Of a DNA stretch of 64,000 nt, positions 1-8,540 are shown one piece after another (the stretch's first letter is position 1; the number at the start of each line of letters is the position of its first letter). Source of the stretch: Streptomyces luteolifulvus (GTDB lineage Bacteria; Actinomycetota; Actinomycetes; Streptomycetales; Streptomycetaceae); contig NZ_VZRB01000003.1 in the NCBI RefSeq assembly GCF_008806595.1, positions 186,001 to 250,000 of the forward strand, read 5' to 3'. A program made the translations under genes and the position numbers. Below the pieces are notes generated by a model that was not told where the DNA came from, did not search any database, and was given only the letters and a program-made list of their open reading frames with translations.

Positions 1-1068
1 GGCGGAGCCGTGGTGGCCGCCGGGCTCGCCGCGAGCTGGGCGATGGCGGAACACGCCTCCACCGGCCTCCAGCCGGGCATCGCGATGCCCGTCGACATCG
101 TCCATCTGCTGGCCGTCGCCGCCTGGCTCGGCGGGCTCGCCGCCCTCCTCGTCGCGCTCTACCGGGCCCCCGAGGAGACCCCGCTCGACGCGGCGGCCGT
201 CCACCGCTTCTCGACCGTCGCCTTCGGCAGTGTCGTCGCGCTGGTCGCCACCGGCGTCTACCAGTCGTGGCGCCAGCTCGGCTCCTGGTCGGCGTTCACC
301 GACACCCGCTACGGGCAGCTCCTGCTCATCAAGATCGGGCTCGTGGCGCTGCTCGTCGGTATCGCGTGGATCTCGCGGCGGTGGACGGGCCGGCTGGCCA
401 AGACCGCGCCCGTGGCGGCACACGAGCCGGAGGAGCGGGAGAAGGAGCACGTCAGCGCCGTTGCCGCGGACTCCAAGCGGGCGGCCCAGCTCGCCCGGCA
501 GCGGGCCGCCGTCGACGCGGCACGGCAGAAGCGGCTGCGGGACGCCGATCCCGACCGGCTCGGGCTGCGCCGCTCGGTGCTCGCCGAGGCGGGCGTCGCC
601 GTCGTGCTGCTCGCCGTCACCACCGTGCTCACCCAGACCGAGCCCGGCCGCACGGAGCAGGAGGCCAAGGCGGCCACCTCCTCGTCCTCCTCTTCGGGCT
701 CCTCGGGTTCAGCGGACTCGTCGTCCGGGGCGCTGACCCTCGACATGCCCTTCGACACGGGCGGCGAGGACGGCAAGGGTGTGGTCACGGTCGACTTCGA
801 CCCCGCGCGCGTGGGCGGCAACGACCTGCACGTCTATGTCGAGCGGCCCAATGGACGCGCCTTCGACATCCCCGAGGTGAAGGTCGCCTTCACCCTCGAC
901 GCCCAGAAGATCGGGCCGCTGCCCGTCGTCCCCGACCACATCGCCACCGGACACTGGACCGCGAGCGGAGTGCAGATCCCCATGGCCGGCGACTGGCAGA
1001 TCGCCGTGACCGTGCGGACCTCCGACATCGACCAGGCGACCGTCTCCAAGAACGCGCAGATCGGCTGA
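1..1068 (+). CDS. CopD-like copper transport protein, 5' end outside window
   Basis: The reading frame is open from the first base, so the true start lies upstream; only the C-terminal part is visible. The first ~125 residues hold several hydrophobic spans typical of a CopD membrane domain. A charged Ala/Lys/Arg-rich cytoplasmic stretch follows, then one more membrane span (around residue 200), a serine-rich linker and an extracellular beta-type domain of about 110 residues resembling YtkA/FixH-like domains. It ends 7 bp before the DyP peroxidase gene, so the two are probably co-transcribed. In S. lividans the equivalent operon (Sco, ECuC, CopD-like, DtpA) supplies copper to extracellular cuproenzymes; that link is recalled from the literature. 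The copper role here is inferred from family and neighbourhood. Confidence 0.8.
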   Translation, partial: GGAVVAAGLAASWAMAEHASTGLQPGIAMPVDIVHLLAVAAWLGGLAALLVALYRAPEETPLDAAAVHRFSTVAFGSVVALVATGVYQSWRQLGSWSAFTDTRYGQLLLIKIGLVALLVGIAWISRRWTGRLAKTAPVAAHEPEEREKEHVSAVAADSKRAAQLARQRAAVDAARQKRLRDADPDRLGLRRSVLAEAGVAVVLLAVTTVLTQTEPGRTEQEAKAATSSSSSSGSSGSADSSSGALTLDMPFDTGGEDGKGVVTVDFDPARVGGNDLHVYVERPNGRAFDIPEVKVAFTLDAQKIGPLPVVPDHIATGHWTASGVQIPMAGDWQIAVTVRTSDIDQATVSKNAQIG

Positions 1069-1075
1069 CCGCACC

Positions 1076-2398
1076 ATGGCTGACCAGTCCCATCCCAAGG
1101 CCCGGACACCCGGGGCGGCCTCTGGGGAATCCCCCGGAGCGAGCCCTGCGGATGGCGTGTGCGAGCAGGCTCCGTCCGCCGGGGGACTCTCGCGGCGGAG
1201 GCTGCTGAGCACGGCCGGTGCCACCGGGCTCGTGCTCGGCGCGGCCGGCGCGGCCACCGGGTACGCCGCCCGGCCCGCCGAGGCCGCACCGCTCAGCTCG
1301 GTGGGCGCCGGGCAGGTGATGTTTCACGGGAAACATCAGCCCGGTATCACCCAGGGCCTCCAGGCACGTGGACACCTCATCGCCTTCGACCTCGCGGCCG
1401 GCGCGGGCCGCAGGGAAGCGGCTGCCCTGCTGCGGCGCTGGTCGCAGACGGCGCGGCGGCTGATGGCAGGCGAGGCTGCGGCGCACGACGACACGGATGT
1501 CGCCCGGGACGCCGGCCCGTCCTCACTGACCCTCACCTTCGGCTTCGGCCACAGCTTCTTCTCCCGGACCGGACTGGAGAAGCAGCGCCCGGTCTCCCTG
1601 GACCCGCTGCCCGACTTCTCCTCCGACCAGCTCGACAGGACGCGCAGCGACGGCGACCTGTGGGTGCAGATCGGCGCCGACGACGCGCTCGTCGCCTTCC
1701 ACGCCCTGCGCGCCGTCCAGAAGGACGCGGGCGCCGCGGCCCGCGTCCGCTGGCAGATGAACGGCTTCAACCGCACGCCCGGCGCCACCGCGCATCCCAT
1801 GACGGCCCGCAATCTCATGGGCCAGAGGGACGGCACCCGCAATCCGAAGCCGTCCGAAGCCGACTTCGACCAGCGGATCTTCGTACCGGCCTCCGGATCG
1901 GCCGACCCCGCGTGGATGGCGAACGGCTCCTACGCCGTCGTACGCCGCATCCGCATGCTTCTCGACGACTGGGAGAAGCTGTCGGTCACCGCCCAGGAGA
2001 ACGTCATCGGGCGCCGCAAGGCCGACGGGGCACCGCTGTCCGGGGGCACCGAGGCCACCGCGATGGACCTGGAGAAGACGGACGCCGAGGGCAGCCTCGT
2101 GGTCCCGGTCAACGCCCACGCCCGGATCACCCGCCCCGACCAGAACGGCGGCGCGGCGATGCTCCGCCGCCCGTTCTCCTACCACGACGGCATCGACAGC
2201 GACGGGGTCCCCGACGCGGGCCTCCTCTTCGTCTGCTGGCAGGCCGACCCGCTGCGCGGCTTCGTTCCCGTCCAGCGCAAGCTCGACCGGGGCGACGCGC
2301 TCTCGCAGTACATCCGGCACGAGGCGAGCGGTCTGTTCGCGGTGCCGGGCGGGGCGGCCGAGGGCGAGTACGTGGGGCAGCGGTTGCTGGAGGGGTGA
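1076..2398 (+). CDS. dtpA: Tat-exported DyP-type haem peroxidase (DtpA/EfeB family)
   Basis: The 440-residue protein starts at the ATG 7 bp after the CopD-like gene. Its long N-region carries a twin-arginine motif (SRRRLL, about residue 39) followed by a hydrophobic Ala/Gly stretch ending near AEA, so it should be exported folded by the Tat system. DyP hallmarks are visible: the FHGKHQ-GI motif near residue 83 and the haem-pocket GXXDG motif (GQRDGTRNP) near residue 250. The family oxidises substrates with hydrogen peroxide. In S. lividans the orthologue DtpA is reported to be needed for maturation of the copper oxidase GlxA and for morphogenesis, which fits the copper-protein neighbour. Function in this strain is inferred. 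Confidence 0.9.
   Translation: MADQSHPKARTPGAASGESPGASPADGVCEQAPSAGGLSRRRLLSTAGATGLVLGAAGAATGYAARPAEAAPLSSVGAGQVMFHGKHQPGITQGLQARGHLIAFDLAAGAGRREAAALLRRWSQTARRLMAGEAAAHDDTDVARDAGPSSLTLTFGFGHSFFSRTGLEKQRPVSLDPLPDFSSDQLDRTRSDGDLWVQIGADDALVAFHALRAVQKDAGAAARVRWQMNGFNRTPGATAHPMTARNLMGQRDGTRNPKPSEADFDQRIFVPASGSADPAWMANGSYAVVRRIRMLLDDWEKLSVTAQENVIGRRKADGAPLSGGTEATAMDLEKTDAEGSLVVPVNAHARITRPDQNGGAAMLRRPFSYHDGIDSDGVPDAGLLFVCWQADPLRGFVPVQRKLDRGDALSQYIRHEASGLFAVPGGAAEGEYVGQRLLEG
1320..1335. other. parS-like site (one core mismatch) inside dtpA
   Basis: TGTTTCACGGGAAACA differs from the ParB target TGTTTCACGTGAAACA at one base. It lies within coding sequence for the conserved DyP motif FHGKHQ, so the match may be a codon coincidence rather than a selected ParB site. 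Confidence 0.4.
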
Positions 2399-2455
2399 GC
2401 ATCACCCACCCGAGGGGTCTCGTGAAACACGTGCGCCGCGGTTCCGTGGGCCCAT

Positions 2456-2461
2456 TAGGGT
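2456..2461 (+). promoter_or_regulatory. -10 box of leaderless pheA promoter
   Basis: TAGGGT lies 6 nt before the pheA ATG, and no Shine-Dalgarno sequence is present. This spacing puts transcription initiation at or next to the A of the start codon, the usual layout of leaderless Streptomyces genes. Confidence 0.55.
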
Positions 2462-2467
2462 GAGGGC

Positions 2468-3400
2468 ATGCCAGCGAGCTACGCGTATCTCGGCCCTGAG
2501 GGCACCTTCACCGAAGTCGCCCTGCGCACGCTCCCGGAGGCGGCCACCCGGGAGCTGATCCCCTATGTGTCCGTGCAGTCCGCGCTCGACGCGGTGCGGG
2601 GAGGCGAGGCCGAGGCCGCGTTCGTACCCATCGAGAACTCCGTCGAGGGCGGGATCACCACCACACTCGACGAGCTGGTCGCGGGCACGCCGCTGATGAT
2701 CTACCGCGAGGTGCTGCTGTCGATCACCTTCGCGCTGCTGGTCAGGCCCGGCACCAAGCTGTCGGAGATCAAGACGGTCACCGCCCACCCGGCCGCCCAG
2801 CCGCAGGTGCGCAACTGGCTCAAGGCCAACCTCCCGGACGCCGTCTGGGAGTCGGCCGCCTCGAACGCGGACGGCGCCCGCCTGGTCCAGGAGGGCCGGT
2901 ACGACGCGGCCTTCGCCGGCGAGTTCGCGGCCGCCCGCTACGGCCTGAAGGCCCTGGAGACCGGCATCCACGACGCGGAGAACGCCCAGACCAGGTTTGT
3001 GCTGGTCGGCCGGCCCGCCCGGCCCGCGGCACCGACCGGCGCGGACAAGACCTCCGTCGTGCTGTGGCAGCGCGACGATCATCCGGGTGGACTGCGCGAC
3101 CTCCTCGGCGAGTTCGCCACCCGGGGCATCAACCTGATGCTGCTGCAGTCCCGGCCCACCGGCGCCGGCATCGGCAACTACTGCTTCTGCATCGACGCCG
3201 AGGGCCATATCTCCGACCGCCGGGTCGCCGAGGCACTGACGGGCCTCAAGCGGATCTGTCTCCAGGTGCGGTTCCTCGGTTCGTACCCAAGGGCGGACGG
3301 GGACACGGACGGCGTGCGCGCCGTACTGCCCGGAACCTCGGACGACGAGTTCGTAGCCGCGGCGGACTGGGTCGCGCGGTGCCAGGACGGACGCTTCTAG
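2468..3400 (+). CDS. pheA: prephenate dehydratase
   Basis: The 310-residue protein has the length of a monofunctional prephenate dehydratase and makes phenylpyruvate from prephenate in the cytoplasm for phenylalanine synthesis. The N-terminal start AYLGPEGTFTE is the classic substrate-domain opening. The catalytic NAQTRF signature is at about residues 172-177. The C-terminal third is an ACT domain, including the SRPTG stretch that replaces the usual ESRP phenylalanine-sensing motif, so feedback inhibition by phenylalanine is expected. The start is fixed by a leaderless -10 box. It stands alone between dtpA and the serS upstream region. Confidence 0.95.
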   Translation: MPASYAYLGPEGTFTEVALRTLPEAATRELIPYVSVQSALDAVRGGEAEAAFVPIENSVEGGITTTLDELVAGTPLMIYREVLLSITFALLVRPGTKLSEIKTVTAHPAAQPQVRNWLKANLPDAVWESAASNADGARLVQEGRYDAAFAGEFAAARYGLKALETGIHDAENAQTRFVLVGRPARPAAPTGADKTSVVLWQRDDHPGGLRDLLGEFATRGINLMLLQSRPTGAGIGNYCFCIDAEGHISDRRVAEALTGLKRICLQVRFLGSYPRADGDTDGVRAVLPGTSDDEFVAAADWVARCQDGRF

Positions 3401-3433
3401 CCGATTCCCGGCCGGCTCACCACCTGAGGCCAG

Positions 3434-3756
3434 TTATCCACAGGCGTTGTCCACAGGGTGCCCCGTCGATGCTTCTCGATCTGGGGACAAGTCGACAACG
3501 GGGGCCGGTCCGGTCGACAAATCGCTCCAGAGCGCCCGAACCCGTCCACCGTCCCGTGGGTCACTCTTCGTCCACTCGTTTCCTTCGTTCAATCCTTTGG
3601 AGCGACGCATTTCCATCCGAAAGTGGGCACAAGGAACGTTTGGGGCAGGAATTCATCAGCCCGGAGACCCGCAGCGGAATGATCATTTCCGAAGTCCACA
3701 GATCTTCCGCACAGCCTGTGGATAACTTTTCGGAGGGTGTGGATCCCTGTGGACAA
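3434..3756. other. DnaA-box cluster upstream of serS
   Basis: The 550-bp gap between pheA and serS has no convincing gene. It contains TTATCCACA at 3434-3442 and TTGTCCACA at 3447-3455 on the plus strand, then the same two sequences on the minus strand at 3717-3725 (TTATCCACA) and 3748-3756 (TTGTCCACA). Weaker matches lie at 3482-3490 (minus), 3692-3700 (plus) and 3738-3746 (minus). TTGTCCACA is the preferred Streptomyces DnaA box. The two pairs face each other about 260 bp apart. Non-oriC clusters with high DnaA affinity (D78, H24, H69) are known in S. coelicolor. From gene order this may be the D78 equivalent, which is inference. Confidence 0.75.
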
Positions 3757-3937
3757 CCCGGACCCCAAGTCCCGTTCCCCACAAGGAAATCGAGTCAACC
3801 AGACGCGCTCCGTCTGCCCCGTTCCAGGGAATGAGGCACCTTTTATTGACACCTGCGAGCACTCCGGGCAATTGACCCACAACCGACCGTAGGCCGCCCC
3901 ACGGAATAGTGAGTCGTGGGCGGTCACCCCGCACCGG

Positions 3938-3943
3938 TAGCCT
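3938..3943 (+). promoter_or_regulatory. -10 box of leaderless serS promoter
   Basis: TAGCCT is followed by exactly 7 nt and then the GTG start of serS at 3951. This supports a leaderless transcript and the choice of this start over the in-frame GTG at 3909. Confidence 0.6.
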
Positions 3944-3950
3944 TGAGCGC

Positions 3951-5228
3951 GTGATTGACCTTCGCCTGCTCCGTGAGGACCCCGACCGTGTGCGTGCGTC
4001 GCAGCGCGCCCGTGGAGAGGATGTCGCGCTCGTCGACGCTCTCCTGTCTGCCGACGAGCGGCGCAGGTCGTCCGGCGTCCGCTTCGACGAACTGCGTTCC
4101 GAGCAGAAGGCGCTCGGCAAGCTCATCCCCAAGGCCTCGGGTGACGAGAAGGCCGAGCTGCTGCAGAAGGCCGGCCAGCTGGCCGCCGACGTCAAGGCGG
4201 CCGACGCCGCGCAGGCCGAGGCCGACGAGGAGACCAAGCGCCTCCTCCTCCAGCTCGGCAACCTGGTCCACCCCGACGTCCCCGTGGGCGGCGAGGAGGA
4301 CTTCGTCGTCCTGGAGACGCACGGCACCATCCGCGACTTCGCCGCCGAGGGCTTCGAGCCCAAGGACCACCTGGAGCTCGGCGAGGCGCTGGGCGCGATC
4401 GACGTGGAGCGCGGCGCCAAGGTGTCCGGCTCCCGCTTCTACTACCTGACGGGCGTCGGCGCCCTGCTGGAGCTGGCGCTCGTCAACGCGGCGATCGCGC
4501 AGGCCACGGAGGCGGGCTTCATCCCGATGCTCACCCCGGCGCTGGTCCGCCCGCGCGCCATGGAGGGCACCGGCTTCCTCGGCCAGGCCGCGGAGAACGT
4601 GTACCACCTGGAGAAGGACGACTACTACCTGGTCGGCACCTCCGAGGTCCCGCTCGCGGCGTACCACATGGACGAGATCCTCGACGCCGACCGGCTGCCG
4701 CTGCGGTACGCGGGCTTCTCCCCGTGCTTCCGCCGCGAGGCCGGCACCTACGGCAAGGACACCCGGGGCATCTTCCGCGTGCATCAGTTCGACAAGGTCG
4801 AGATGTTCTCGTACGTCGCTCCCGAGGACGCCGAGAACGAGCACCGGCGGCTCCTGGAGTGGGAGAAGCAGTGGCTGACCGGCCTTGGGCTGCCCTTCCA
4901 GGTCATCGACGTGGCCACGGGCGACCTCGGCGCGTCGGCATCCCGCAAGTTCGACTGCGAGGCGTGGATCCCGACCCAGGGCAAGTACCGTGAGCTGACC
5001 TCGGCCTCCAATTGCGACGGCTTCCAGGCGCGCCGGCTGTCCGTCCGTCTGCGCGACGGCAAGAAGGTGCAGCCGCTGGCCACGCTCAACGGCACACTGT
5101 GCGCCGTACCGCGCACGATCGTGGCGATCCTGGAGAACCACCAGCAGGCCGACGGCTCCGTACGGGTGCCCGAGGTGCTGCGTCCGTACCTGGGCGGCCG
5201 TGAGGTGCTGGAGCCGGTCGCCAAGTGA
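3951..5228 (+). CDS. serS: seryl-tRNA synthetase
   Basis: The 425-residue protein charges tRNA-Ser in the cytoplasm. The N-terminus [14 protein letters not shown] is the standard SerRS opening. An antiparallel coiled-coil arm (about residues 30-100, rich in Glu/Lys/Ala) reads the long variable arm of tRNA-Ser. The class II catalytic core includes motif 2 (FRREAG, about residue 260) and motif 3 ([20 protein letters not shown], about residue 380). An upstream in-frame GTG at 3909 would add 14 unconserved residues; the -10 box at 3938 argues against it. The stop overlaps the next gene by 4 nt, so the two are translationally coupled. Confidence 0.96.
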   Translation: MIDLRLLREDPDRVRASQRARGEDVALVDALLSADERRRSSGVRFDELRSEQKALGKLIPKASGDEKAELLQKAGQLAADVKAADAAQAEADEETKRLLLQLGNLVHPDVPVGGEEDFVVLETHGTIRDFAAEGFEPKDHLELGEALGAIDVERGAKVSGSRFYYLTGVGALLELALVNAAIAQATEAGFIPMLTPALVRPRAMEGTGFLGQAAENVYHLEKDDYYLVGTSEVPLAAYHMDEILDADRLPLRYAGFSPCFRREAGTYGKDTRGIFRVHQFDKVEMFSYVAPEDAENEHRRLLEWEKQWLTGLGLPFQVIDVATGDLGASASRKFDCEAWIPTQGKYRELTSASNCDGFQARRLSVRLRDGKKVQPLATLNGTLCAVPRTIVAILENHQQADGSVRVPEVLRPYLGGREVLEPVAK

Positions 5229-6037
5229 GCTCGGGCTTCCCCTTCGGACTCGTCGCCACCGATCTGGACGGAACGCTCCTGCGCTCCGACGAGTCGGTCT
5301 CGGAGCGCACCCGTGAGGCGCTCGCCGCGGCCACCGCGGCGGGCGCCGCGCACATCGTCGTGACGGGGCGCGCGGTCCCCTGGACCCGGCACATCCTCGA
5401 CGACCTCGGCTACCGGGGCCTCGCGGTCTGCGGGCAGGGCGCGCAGGTGTACGACGCCGGAGAACACCGTCTGCTGACCTCGGTGACCCTGGACCGCCGG
5501 CTGGCCGGTGTCGCGCTGGCCAAGATCGAGGCGGAGACCGGCCCGCTGTTCCTCGCGGCGAGCCGCGACGGCCTGGACGGCGAGGTGCTGGTCGGGCCCG
5601 GTTACGCGGTCACGGGCAGGCTTCCGGCGACCCCGTTCACGGACGCGTCCGACCTGTGGAGCGCACCGCTGAACAAGATCTACATCCAGCACCCGACTCT
5701 CTCGGACGACGAACTCGCCGAGGCGGCGGCCCAGGCCGCCGGCGGCTTCGTCACCGTGACTCTGGCGGGCGAGGGCATCGTGGAACTGCTTCCCCTCGGC
5801 CTGTCCAAGGCGACGGGACTGTCCCTGGCGGCACGCCGACTGGGGCTGAGGACGGCGGACACGATCGCCTTCGGCGACATGCCCAATGACATTCCGATGT
5901 TCGGCTGGGCTGCCCGGGGCGTGGCCATGGCCAACGCCCACGAGGAACTGAAGGCGGTCGCGGACGAGGTGACGTCCTCCCACGAGGAGGACGGGATCGC
6001 GGTCGTGCTCGAACGGCTGCTGGGCGACTGCGGGTAG
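5225..6037 (+). CDS. HAD-superfamily hydrolase (Cof type)
   Basis: The 270-residue cytoplasmic phosphatase has HAD motif I DLDGTLL near residue 13 and motif [12 protein letters not shown] near residue 217, followed by the [11 protein letters not shown] segment typical of the Cof/sugar-phosphate branch. It starts with a GTG inside the last codons of serS (4-nt overlap), so expression follows serS. The substrate cannot be told from sequence; members act on sugar phosphates or flavin/PLP-type phosphates. A second, similar Cof-type enzyme is encoded at 14726-15595. Confidence 0.88.
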   Translation: MSSGFPFGLVATDLDGTLLRSDESVSERTREALAAATAAGAAHIVVTGRAVPWTRHILDDLGYRGLAVCGQGAQVYDAGEHRLLTSVTLDRRLAGVALAKIEAETGPLFLAASRDGLDGEVLVGPGYAVTGRLPATPFTDASDLWSAPLNKIYIQHPTLSDDELAEAAAQAAGGFVTVTLAGEGIVELLPLGLSKATGLSLAARRLGLRTADTIAFGDMPNDIPMFGWAARGVAMANAHEELKAVADEVTSSHEEDGIAVVLERLLGDCG

Positions 6038-6041
6038 TCGA

Positions 6042-6070
6042 GGGCTGGTCGCGCAGTTCCCCGCGCCCCT
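6042..6070. repeat. Streptomyces extragenic repeat (GCGCAGTTCCCCGCGCCCCT type)
   Basis: Just after the HAD gene stop is the stretch running from GGGCTGGTCGCGC to GCGCCCCT. I recognise it as a short element scattered between genes of many Streptomyces. It often lies after stop codons and can form a weak GC hairpin (GGGC with GCCC). Its copy number cannot be judged from this window. Confidence 0.5.
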
Positions 6071-6162
6071 GGTCATGTCCGCTCACTTCGGCTGCAACGC
6101 CGGGCGCCCGGTTCACATGTCCCAGCTCTACAAATCGGTCCAGTCCCAGTGACAACGTCTCG

Positions 6163-6266
<104 letters not shown>

Positions 6267-6271
6267 GGGAA

Positions 6272-6313
6272 GGCGGCCCACGCGAAGCGTTTCGCGTGCT
6301 CGAAGCGGCCGCC
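6272..6313. other. long imperfect hairpin 5' of the tRNA-like gene
   Basis: Outer arms GGCGGCC (6272-6278) and GGCCGCC (6307-6313) enclose an 8-bp stem CACGCGAA/TTCGCGTG (6279-6298) with a 4-nt loop; eight bases on one side are unpaired. It begins 5 bp upstream of the tRNA-like acceptor stem. It could terminate read-through or be part of a longer precursor. The rest of 6314-6498 shows nothing recognisable. Confidence 0.4.
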
Positions 6314-6498
6314 CCGGGCAGTTCCCCGTGCGGGACGGACTCGACGGAGGGGTAGCTACTCCGGAGTCCGCCGCGGGCTGCCCTGAAGGGAGCTCGGCGT
6401 ACTGTCGTGCAGGGACATCGCCCAGCTCCTCTCCCCGTGCATGGCGCCGGTCCGGCCCGGCGTCGTGGACACAACCACTGTGCCTGTACGACGTGTTG

Positions 6499-6523
6499 GC
6501 CGCCACTGATTAAAAGTGGCGGC
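6499..6523 (-). terminator. hairpin terminator downstream of the small 6532-6771 gene
   Basis: A perfect 9-bp stem (GCCGCCACT with AGTGGCGGC) with a 7-nt AT-rich loop lies 8 bp beyond the stop codon of the minus-strand small gene, closing the ABC transporter operon. Confidence 0.6.
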
Positions 6524-6531
6524 TCACGTCC

Positions 6532-6771
6532 CTACCGGCGGCGCCATCGTCGCCGGCGCGCCTTGCTGAAGAACCAGCCGGCGGGCGGCTCGTCGGAACG
6601 CCACGGCTGCGGCTCGGGCTCCTCGGCACGCCAGCGGGCGGCGAGCATCCGGGCCCGGGCGGACGGCTCGGCCGTCTCGGCGGACCGGATGAACTGCTCG
6701 TCCAGGACGAGTTCGTCCCAGACGTCCCCGGGCCGCTCGCGACCGTCGCTCTCGGATGTCTCGCCTGCCAT
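6532..6771 (-). CDS. small conserved protein of unknown function
   Basis: The 79-residue protein starts at the ATG preceded by a GGGGAA ribosome-binding site; longer upstream extensions are encoded by a tandem DNA repeat and are unlikely to be translated. It has an acidic N-terminal half (GETSESDGRERP), a central stretch resembling an amphipathic helix (about residues 20-45, ending ARMLAARW), and a very basic C-terminus (KARRRRWRRR). No domain is recognised. It is the last gene downstream of two ABC export modules. The basic tail could bind nucleic acid or membrane phospholipid, which is a guess. Confidence 0.65.
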   Translation of the reverse strand: MAGETSESDGRERPGDVWDELVLDEQFIRSAETAEPSARARMLAARWRAEEPEPQPWRSDEPPAGWFFSKARRRRWRRR

Positions 6772-6790
6772 CCCCGTTCCCCTCAGCCGT

Positions 6791-6850
6791 GCGTCTCCGT
6801 GCGTCTCCGTGTGTCCTCGTGCGTCGTGGTGCGTCCTTGTGCATCCCCTT
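6791..6850. repeat. 10-bp tandem repeat, six copies
   Basis: Six consecutive 10-bp units follow the pattern GCGTCTCCGT. The first two copies are identical and the later ones diverge (GTGTCCTCGT, GCGTCGTGGT, GCGTCCTTGT, GCATCCCCTT). The array lies between an ABC permease gene and the small downstream gene, in the spacer of the same operon. Confidence 0.75.
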
Positions 6851-6898
6851 TGCCCAGTGTGGCCGGACAGAGGTGAAGCCCCCGTCAAGACGGCGTGG

Positions 6899-7618
6899 TC
6901 ACTCCTCGCCGGCCAGCGTCAGCGTCCGCAGCTTCTGTCCGGCGTACCAGGTGGCGAGGACGGTGACGACGGCCAGCAGGATCGTCGCGGTCGTCAGCCC
7001 GACGTCGGAGGTCACCAGGTCCCCGCCCGCGACCTTGTGGGCGACGGCCAGCGACCACTGCTGGACGCTGAGCGTGCGCGCGCCCGACACCAGGGAGCCG
7101 AACAGCGCCTCCCAGACCAGTGCGTAAACGAGGCCGAACACCACCGCGTGCCGCGACACCGTGCCCAGCAGCAGGAAGATCGCCGCGTAGGCGATGGAGG
7201 CGACCAGTGCGGCCACCGTGTAGGCGACGGCGATCTGCTGGCCGTTGCCGTTGAGGATGAAGCCCGCGATGAACGTCGGCACCGCGGAGAACACCATCGT
7301 CACCGCGATCGCCACGATCAGTTTCGTGAAGATGATCGTCGGACGCTTGACCGGCTTGGACAGCAGATACACCACGGAGCCGTCGTCGATCTCCGGTCCG
7401 ATCGCTCCGGTGCCGGCGATGACGCCGATGATCGGCACCATCGTGGCGAGCGCCAGCCCGCCCAGCAGGTCCGAGGCCGTCTGGTCGTCGGCTCCGGCGA
7501 GGCCGCGCACCACCACGGAGATGGCGATCAGCAGCAGGGGCAGCGCGCCCAGGATGAGGGCCCGGCGACGGCCGAGCAGGGCCCGGTAGGTGAGCCGGGC
7601 GACTGTGGGGTCGTACAT
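6899..7618 (-). CDS. ABC-2 type transporter permease
   Basis: The 239-residue integral membrane protein has about six hydrophobic spans and the layout of ABC-2 export permeases, with a cytoplasmic segment (IDDGSVVYLLSKPVKR) between the first spans. It starts 10 bp after the ATPase gene encoded just upstream on the same strand, with which it should pair. The cargo is unknown. It is the fourth gene of a minus-strand operon carrying two ATPase-permease modules. It is shorter than the first permease (309 residues), so the modules are related but not duplicates. Confidence 0.85.
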   Translation of the reverse strand: MYDPTVARLTYRALLGRRRALILGALPLLLIAISVVVRGLAGADDQTASDLLGGLALATMVPIIGVIAGTGAIGPEIDDGSVVYLLSKPVKRPTIIFTKLIVAIAVTMVFSAVPTFIAGFILNGNGQQIAVAYTVAALVASIAYAAIFLLLGTVSRHAVVFGLVYALVWEALFGSLVSGARTLSVQQWSLAVAHKVAGGDLVTSDVGLTTATILLAVVTVLATWYAGQKLRTLTLAGEE

Positions 7619-7628
7619 CTTCGGCCTC

Positions 7629-8540
7629 CTACGCGGCGACGAGATACGAGAAGACGGACTCGAGGGACTCGTCGGACGGCGAGACCGTGAGCAGCCGGAT
7701 GCCGTGGTCCTTGGCGACCTTCGGCAGCAGGGCCGTGAAGCGGCCGAAGTCGACGGCCTGGATGCGCAGCGCGCCCTCCGCGAGGTCGACCTCGATGCCG
7801 GAGGTCGACGGGTCGGCGATCAGCGCCGCCGCGAGCGCGCGGTCGTCGCTGGAGCGCACCAGGTAGCGGTGCGGGCGGTCGGTCATCAGACGGCGGATCC
7901 TGCGGAAGTCGCCGCTGGCCGCGTGCCTGCCCGCGACGACGACCTCGATGTGCCGGGCGAGTTGCTCGACCTCTTCGAGGATGTGGGAGGAGAACAGCAC
8001 CGTGCGGCCCTCGTCTCCCATGCGCCGCAGCAGGTCCATGAGCTGCATGCGCTGGCGCGGGTCCATGCCGTTGAAGGGCTCGTCGAGCAGGAGCAGCGAC
8101 GGGTCGTGGACCAGCGCGGACGCCATCTTCACCCGCTGCCGCATGCCCTTGGAGTAGGTGGCGATCTTCCGGTCCTGCGCGTACTCCATCTCGACCGTGG
8201 CGAGCGCCTTCTGGGCTGCCTTGGCGCCCAGGCCGTGCAACTCGGCGTTGGCGACGACGAATTCGCGTCCGGTGAGGAAGTCGTACATCGCCTCGCGCTC
8301 GGGGACGAGGCCGATGTGCCGGTAGATGCTCTCGTTGCGCCACACCTGCTGCCCGTCGAGGGTGACGGTTCCGGTGGAGGGGGCGAGGAAGCCGCCCATC
8401 ATGTTGATGAGGGTGGACTTTCCGGCGCCGTTGGGGCCGAGGAGGCCGGTGACGCCGGGGCCGATCGTCATGGTGATGTCGTTGACGGCAACCACATTGC
8501 CGAACCAGCGCGATACATGGTCGATGTTGAGCGTGGTCAC
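7629..8540 (-). CDS. ABC transporter ATP-binding protein
   Basis: The 303-residue cytoplasmic ATPase has Walker A GPNGAGKST near residue 41, a signature region YSKGMRQRVKMA near residue 133 and Walker B LLLLDEP near residue 155, followed by HILEEVEQL. The C-terminal ~80 residues are a variable ABC-2 accessory domain. It starts with a GTG overlapping the stop of the upstream permease (GTGA), indicating coupling, and energises the downstream 239-residue permease. The KGM variant of the signature is common in this exporter group. Confidence 0.9.
   Translation of the reverse strand: MTTLNIDHVSRWFGNVVAVNDITMTIGPGVTGLLGPNGAGKSTLINMMGGFLAPSTGTVTLDGQQVWRNESIYRHIGLVPEREAMYDFLTGREFVVANAELHGLGAKAAQKALATVEMEYAQDRKIATYSKGMRQRVKMASALVHDPSLLLLDEPFNGMDPRQRMQLMDLLRRMGDEGRTVLFSSHILEEVEQLARHIEVVVAGRHAASGDFRRIRRLMTDRPHRYLVRSSDDRALAAALIADPSTSGIEVDLAEGALRIQAVDFGRFTALLPKVAKDHGIRLLTVSPSDESLESVFSYLVAA

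Noticed and set aside
1320..1335. Treating the dtpA site as a confident parS
   Set aside because: The sequence encodes the conserved DyP motif FHGKHQ, so the near match may reflect protein constraint. It is kept only as a low-confidence feature.
2414..2429. parS-like sequence ending CGTGAAACA before pheA
   Set aside because: It has four mismatches to the 16-bp consensus; only the right half is intact, which is too weak for a ParB site.
3447..3834. Short frames in the serS upstream region (60-92 codons)
   Set aside because: They overlap DnaA boxes, lack ribosome-binding sites or leaderless promoters, and their codon composition is unlike neighbouring genes.
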